Assembly: GCA_017529875.1 (NCBI GenBank)
Contig: JAFXNC010000008.1
Span: 62,001-126,000 of the forward strand
Length of the DNA: 64,000 nucleotides
Reading direction: 5' to 3'
Source: Ruminococcus sp.
GTDB lineage: Bacteria; Bacillota; Clostridia; Oscillospirales; Ruminococcaceae
In this document: positions 60,649 to 64,000 of the stretch, one piece after another
Numbering within the stretch: position 1 is the first letter of the stretch
How the letters are laid out: every line of letters begins with the position of its first letter
Translations under genes and position numbers: made by a program
The notes under the pieces: generated by a model
What the model saw: the letters and a program-made list of their open reading frames with translations, nothing else
Database searches by the model: none
What the model was told of the DNA's origin: nothing

Positions 60649-62700
60649 ATGCCCGTACAGGACAATGACGATAAGAGAACCGCCGACCAGCCTGCGGTCG
60701 ATGCGGAGGAAGAACTGAGAAGAAAACAGGCGCAGGCGCAGGAACAGCAGCAGGAGGAGTCCGGCGCTCAGAAGTCGGGAAAACTTCTTCCTTTTCTGAA
60801 CGCAAAGGCGGAGCATCATCAGAGCCGTATCGACTCTATTGACGAAAAGATTGCCAATCAGACGGACAGGATCGACCGCAACAAGGCGAAGATCGAAGCA
60901 TTGTCTGCAAAAGCTGACAAGCTCGAAGATACGAACCGTATGCTGAAAGCCACTATCGGCAATCTGCCAGGTATCCGCACTCTCATCGCTAACAACGAGA
61001 AGCGTATTCAGGCTATCCGTGAGGTGAAAATTCCGAAGCGGCAGGAGAAGATAGATCAGGGTTGGAAGAAAATCGACACCCTGACCGCAAAGCGTGACCG
61101 TATCGAACACAAGCTGAACCGTGTGATCGCTCTCAATGACACGATCAAGAGCTTCGGTATCCACTTCAACAAGGAGCGCCGTGAAGCCTTTGCCGATGCA
61201 ATGACAAGGCTGAACAGCTCGACCGTGGACTGCCTGAGCGACAAGAAAGCAACGCTTGAAGCGAAAAGACAGGATATTCTTGACACTTATAACGCTCCTG
61301 AAACAAGTGCCGTTGACAAGCTCAAACTTGGTGAACAGCTCAAGGGCGTGAATGAGCGTATCGGCGCACTGGAAAGCAAGATCATGAAGCTCGCCCGTCC
61401 CGAAGCGCACTACGAGGAGCAGACCAATGACCAGCTCGATGCTTCTATGGTTCTCACTGGAGAAAAGCTCGGTGAAATGGTGCAGAACGGCACAATGGAT
61501 ATGCCTTCTCTTGCTGAGGGTGCTGTGCAGGCGGCACAGGAAGTTGAAACGCTCGACAGGTCAAAGGTTGCTGAACTTGCCGACCAGCTTGGTATCCAGC
61601 CGCTTGCCAATGCAGAAATGCAGATGGAAGATGATTACAACATGATTGACGGTATCATCAACAACGGCAGCAAAGAGGATATTGACAAGGCAAAGGCAGA
61701 GCTTGCAGAGGGTATCAAGTCTATGGAAAGCCTTGCAGACAATCCTTTCGTTTCTGAGGAAGTCCGTGCTTCTGCGGCTGATGAGCTTGCAAAAATGAAG
61801 AAACAGCTTGAACTGCTTGACAGTGCCGATGAAGTCCAGGTGGATAGCTGGCTCTCAGCTATGATCGAGAATGGCGATGCAGTCCTCACCGATGACGGCG
61901 GTTTCAAGGTCAACCCCGATTATTACAAGGAGTTGCCGAGAAATGATCGTCATGTGGAGACTATGACGGAAATTCAGGCGGTCGAGGTCATGTCCGCATT
62001 GACTGCCGCAGGCGTGGCATATTCCGCTGCTACTAAGGGTGAGGATAAGGTCGGCATTACTGTTTCTAAAGCTGATGTTCCTGCCCTGAATGATGTGATG
62101 TACGCTTCTATCGGCAAGATCGCCCATACAGAAGCCGCAAAGGAAAACGGCGGTAAGGGCGAAAAGGGCAAGTATCAGACGATCAATCCCGAATACTATG
62201 CATCGCTCGGCAAGGACGATAAGCACACCCGTGTTGAGCCTATCGGAACTGCACGGAAGATCGTGGCAGAGCTGCAAAAGCAGAATATCCCGTATTCAGC
62301 GGTAGTCCGCAAGAATGACACGGTGGCGGTCACAGTCTCTAAGGCGAATGCCGAAGCCTACAAGCAGATTGAGAGTGCTGTCAAGGGCGAAAGAGCCGTG
62401 GAGTATGTCAATCCCGACTTTTTCAAGTCACTTCCAAAGCAGGAGCGTTTTACGCAGCGTATGGACGAGGGGCAGGCTCGGAAAAAGTCGGCAGAGCTGA
62501 CCGCAAAGGGCGTGGAACATTCTGCGGTGTTCGGCGGTGAAAAGTCCGCTGTCACAGTTGCAAAGAAGGACTCACAGAGGGCTTTCTTCTCCCGTGGCAG
62601 GATGCAGCGTGACGCACAGCGTATCAGCGGTCGAGGACAGCAGAAGCCTCAGCAGAGAGAACAGACACCCAAAAAGAGAAAGAATCAGGGGCTTGAATAA
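60649..62700 (+). CDS. Coiled-coil protein with three C-terminal repeat domains
   Basis: A 683-residue protein. The N-terminal half is coiled coil (about 55-200, AEHHQSRIDSIDEKIANQTD). The C-terminal part has three copies of a roughly 65-residue unit starting VNPDYYKELPRNDRH (421), INPEYYASLGKDDKH (512) and VNPDFFKSLPKQERF (587), each followed by a helix and G-x-x-(Y/H)SA-x6-V-x-(I/V)TV. The tail is basic (RGQQKPQQREQTPKKRKN). A role in relaxosome or DNA handling is plausible. Not a family I can name. Confidence 0.7.
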   Translation: MPVQDNDDKRTADQPAVDAEEELRRKQAQAQEQQQEESGAQKSGKLLPFLNAKAEHHQSRIDSIDEKIANQTDRIDRNKAKIEALSAKADKLEDTNRMLKATIGNLPGIRTLIANNEKRIQAIREVKIPKRQEKIDQGWKKIDTLTAKRDRIEHKLNRVIALNDTIKSFGIHFNKERREAFADAMTRLNSSTVDCLSDKKATLEAKRQDILDTYNAPETSAVDKLKLGEQLKGVNERIGALESKIMKLARPEAHYEEQTNDQLDASMVLTGEKLGEMVQNGTMDMPSLAEGAVQAAQEVETLDRSKVAELADQLGIQPLANAEMQMEDDYNMIDGIINNGSKEDIDKAKAELAEGIKSMESLADNPFVSEEVRASAADELAKMKKQLELLDSADEVQVDSWLSAMIENGDAVLTDDGGFKVNPDYYKELPRNDRHVETMTEIQAVEVMSALTAAGVAYSAATKGEDKVGITVSKADVPALNDVMYASIGKIAHTEAAKENGGKGEKGKYQTINPEYYASLGKDDKHTRVEPIGTARKIVAELQKQNIPYSAVVRKNDTVAVTVSKANAEAYKQIESAVKGERAVEYVNPDFFKSLPKQERFTQRMDEGQARKKSAELTAKGVEHSAVFGGEKSAVTVAKKDSQRAFFSRGRMQRDAQRISGRGQQKPQQREQTPKKRKNQGLE

Positions 62701-62703
62701 TAG

Positions 62704-64000
62704 ATGAGAATTACTGACGAACAGAAAGAAAGGGCGGCATTTGTCAATCTTCCTCAGTTCCTCATGGCTCACGGCTTTGACCTGAAAAAAGTCGGCAGAG
62801 AGTATGTGTGGAAGAATCACGATAGCCTGCACATCAAGGATAACGGTCCAGGTGAGCGTGGTGCGTGGTTTCGTTTCAGCGAGGACAAGGGCGGCGATAA
62901 CATCGGATTCCTGCGTGAATACATGGGAATGTCCTTTGTTGATGCGGTCGAAGCCCTCACAGGCGAACACATTGACCGCATCTATACTCCGTCCCGCACA
63001 TACGAACAGAAGCCGAAAACAGTAACGGCAAGGGAGCTTTCCCTTGCCGAAGCTGACAATGCAAGGCGTGTGTTTGCGTACCTGTGCAAGACCAGAGGGC
63101 TTGACTATGACCTTGTGGCTTCACTTGTGAGACAGGGCGTGATCGCTCAGGAAGAAAAGACAGGAAATGTCCTTTTCAAATACTATGACGATCAGGGCAA
63201 GATCATCGGTGCTGAAAAGGTCGGCACATCAACAGAATACAAATTCAAAGGAATTGCAACAGGCTCGGCAGCAGGACACGGCTTTGAAGTAGTCCGTGGC
63301 ACGGGCGAAAAGGCTTTTTTCTTTGAGTCGGCTATTGATATGCTCTCCTATCTGCAAATGCACGATAAAGAGCTAACCGATTGCAGGCTCGTTTCCATGA
63401 TGGGCGTGAAGCCGAATATCGTGCTTGATACAATGCTCAGGCACAATATCTCTCCTGAGAATGTATTTTTATGCTCCGACAATGATACCGCAGGCAATGA
63501 TTTTGCCCAGCGTTTGCAGGAGCAGTATCCCGACATGAAGCGTGTTATCACTCCCGATACATATAAAGACTGGAATGATATGCTTCGTGGTATCCCAAAA
63601 GCAGTAGAACATGAGACTGAGAAAAAGGAGGTTGACAGCGTGGCTGACCTTATTACATTCGGCAACAGAATGTGGAATGATGCGACTGATAACAGAGACA
63701 AGTCGCTGATTTCTATGCAGCTTGCAGACTTTCAGCGTGTGCGAGACACACTTGAAAGATCGGGTATCAATTACTATGCCTATGAAATGAACGGTACTGT
63801 TCGTATGGCGGTAAATGATAAGGACACCGACTGGCTGAGAAATATCCTCGGCAATGTGAGCATTACAAAATCCAACAGACCTTACTCTCCGCCCGAAAAA
63901 AACATCTTCGGAAGTGCGGAGTATCGTTATATCCCGCAGAAGGAGTACCTCTCCGCTGACCGTGACCTTGTGCTGAAAATGGCTGAGATCATGAAAGCCC
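62704..64000 (+). CDS. DUF3991/Toprim domain protein, 3' end outside window
   Basis: The frame is open from ATG 62704 to the window end; 432 residues are visible. Residues 1-110 are DUF3991-like with PGERGAWFRFSEDKGGDNIG, as in N-terminal parts of primase-type proteins. A Toprim fold follows with the acidic Glu in FFFESAIDMLSYL and the Asp pair in CSDNDTAGNDFAQRL (about 255-270). From about 320 the shared small domain recurs (DFQRVRDTLERSGINYYAYE). It is probably a primase or DNA-processing protein of the ICE; related proteins in such elements are often very long. Confidence 0.85.
   Translation, partial: MRITDEQKERAAFVNLPQFLMAHGFDLKKVGREYVWKNHDSLHIKDNGPGERGAWFRFSEDKGGDNIGFLREYMGMSFVDAVEALTGEHIDRIYTPSRTYEQKPKTVTARELSLAEADNARRVFAYLCKTRGLDYDLVASLVRQGVIAQEEKTGNVLFKYYDDQGKIIGAEKVGTSTEYKFKGIATGSAAGHGFEVVRGTGEKAFFFESAIDMLSYLQMHDKELTDCRLVSMMGVKPNIVLDTMLRHNISPENVFLCSDNDTAGNDFAQRLQEQYPDMKRVITPDTYKDWNDMLRGIPKAVEHETEKKEVDSVADLITFGNRMWNDATDNRDKSLISMQLADFQRVRDTLERSGINYYAYEMNGTVRMAVNDKDTDWLRNILGNVSITKSNRPYSPPEKNIFGSAEYRYIPQKEYLSADRDLVLKMAEIMKA

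Overview
The window looks like a piece of a Gram-positive Clostridia chromosome, most likely a Ruminococcus-like member of the Oscillospiraceae. This is inferred from the FabK-type fatty acid synthesis operon, the T-box leader on ilvA, the lipobox and ribosome-binding-site style, and the Tn1549-like conjugation genes. No rRNA or tRNA gene was seen, so the assignment is not anchored. The left half (about 1-29,400) reads as G+C-rich core or accessory chromosome. The right half (about 29,500-64,000) is visibly poorer in G+C and is an integrative and conjugative element (ICE) that runs off the right end.

Region 1 (1-11,886): a same-strand run of lipoprotein genes of one paralogous family. The first is cut by the window edge. 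Two ABC-2 type permeases and a separate ABC ATPase are embedded in the run, followed by an unrelated lipoprotein and an ECF sigma factor with a one-span membrane anti-sigma-like partner. Region 2 (11,940-14,500, minus strand): a partner-switching module (membrane SpoIIE-type phosphatase, STAS antagonist, RsbW-like kinase). Region 3 (15,000-17,700): an ilvA gene under a T-box, probably isoleucine-responsive, then ridA, then a convergent two-span membrane protein. Region 4 (17,850-28,400): a complete elongation and malonyl-CoA operon, acpP-fabK-fabD-fabG-fabF-accB-fabZ-accC-accD-accA, followed by an acyl-CoA ligase and a TetR regulator. A perfect 19-bp palindrome lies just after the promoter. 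A minus-strand low-molecular-weight tyrosine phosphatase follows.

Region 5 (29,500-64,000): the ICE. It opens with an orphan Tn916-type excisionase and a decayed ISL3-family transposase, then iteron-like repeats and a RepA/DUF6017-like protein. The conjugation backbone follows: PcfB, VirD4, Maff2, VirB6-like, PrgI, VirB4, a CD1108-type cell-wall protein, DUF4315 and DUF4366. After it come a Dnmt3-like cytosine methyltransferase overlapping a PAPS-reductase-family gene, topoisomerase III, and a run of proteins sharing a small repeated domain that ends in a Toprim/DUF3991 protein cut by the window edge.

The most striking structure is a nested element. The Maff2 gene is cut cleanly after codon 110 by an insertion of about 8.37 kb (36,154-44,520). 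Removing it restores an in-frame 140-residue Maff2. The insert carries a large serine recombinase, TnpW, a hairpin-rich candidate oriT, a MobC-like protein, a relaxase, a resolvase and an Lsa/Vga-like ABC-F gene with an attenuator leader. It is therefore best read as an integrative mobilizable element carrying a probable ribosome-protection resistance gene and parked inside a conjugation gene of its host ICE.
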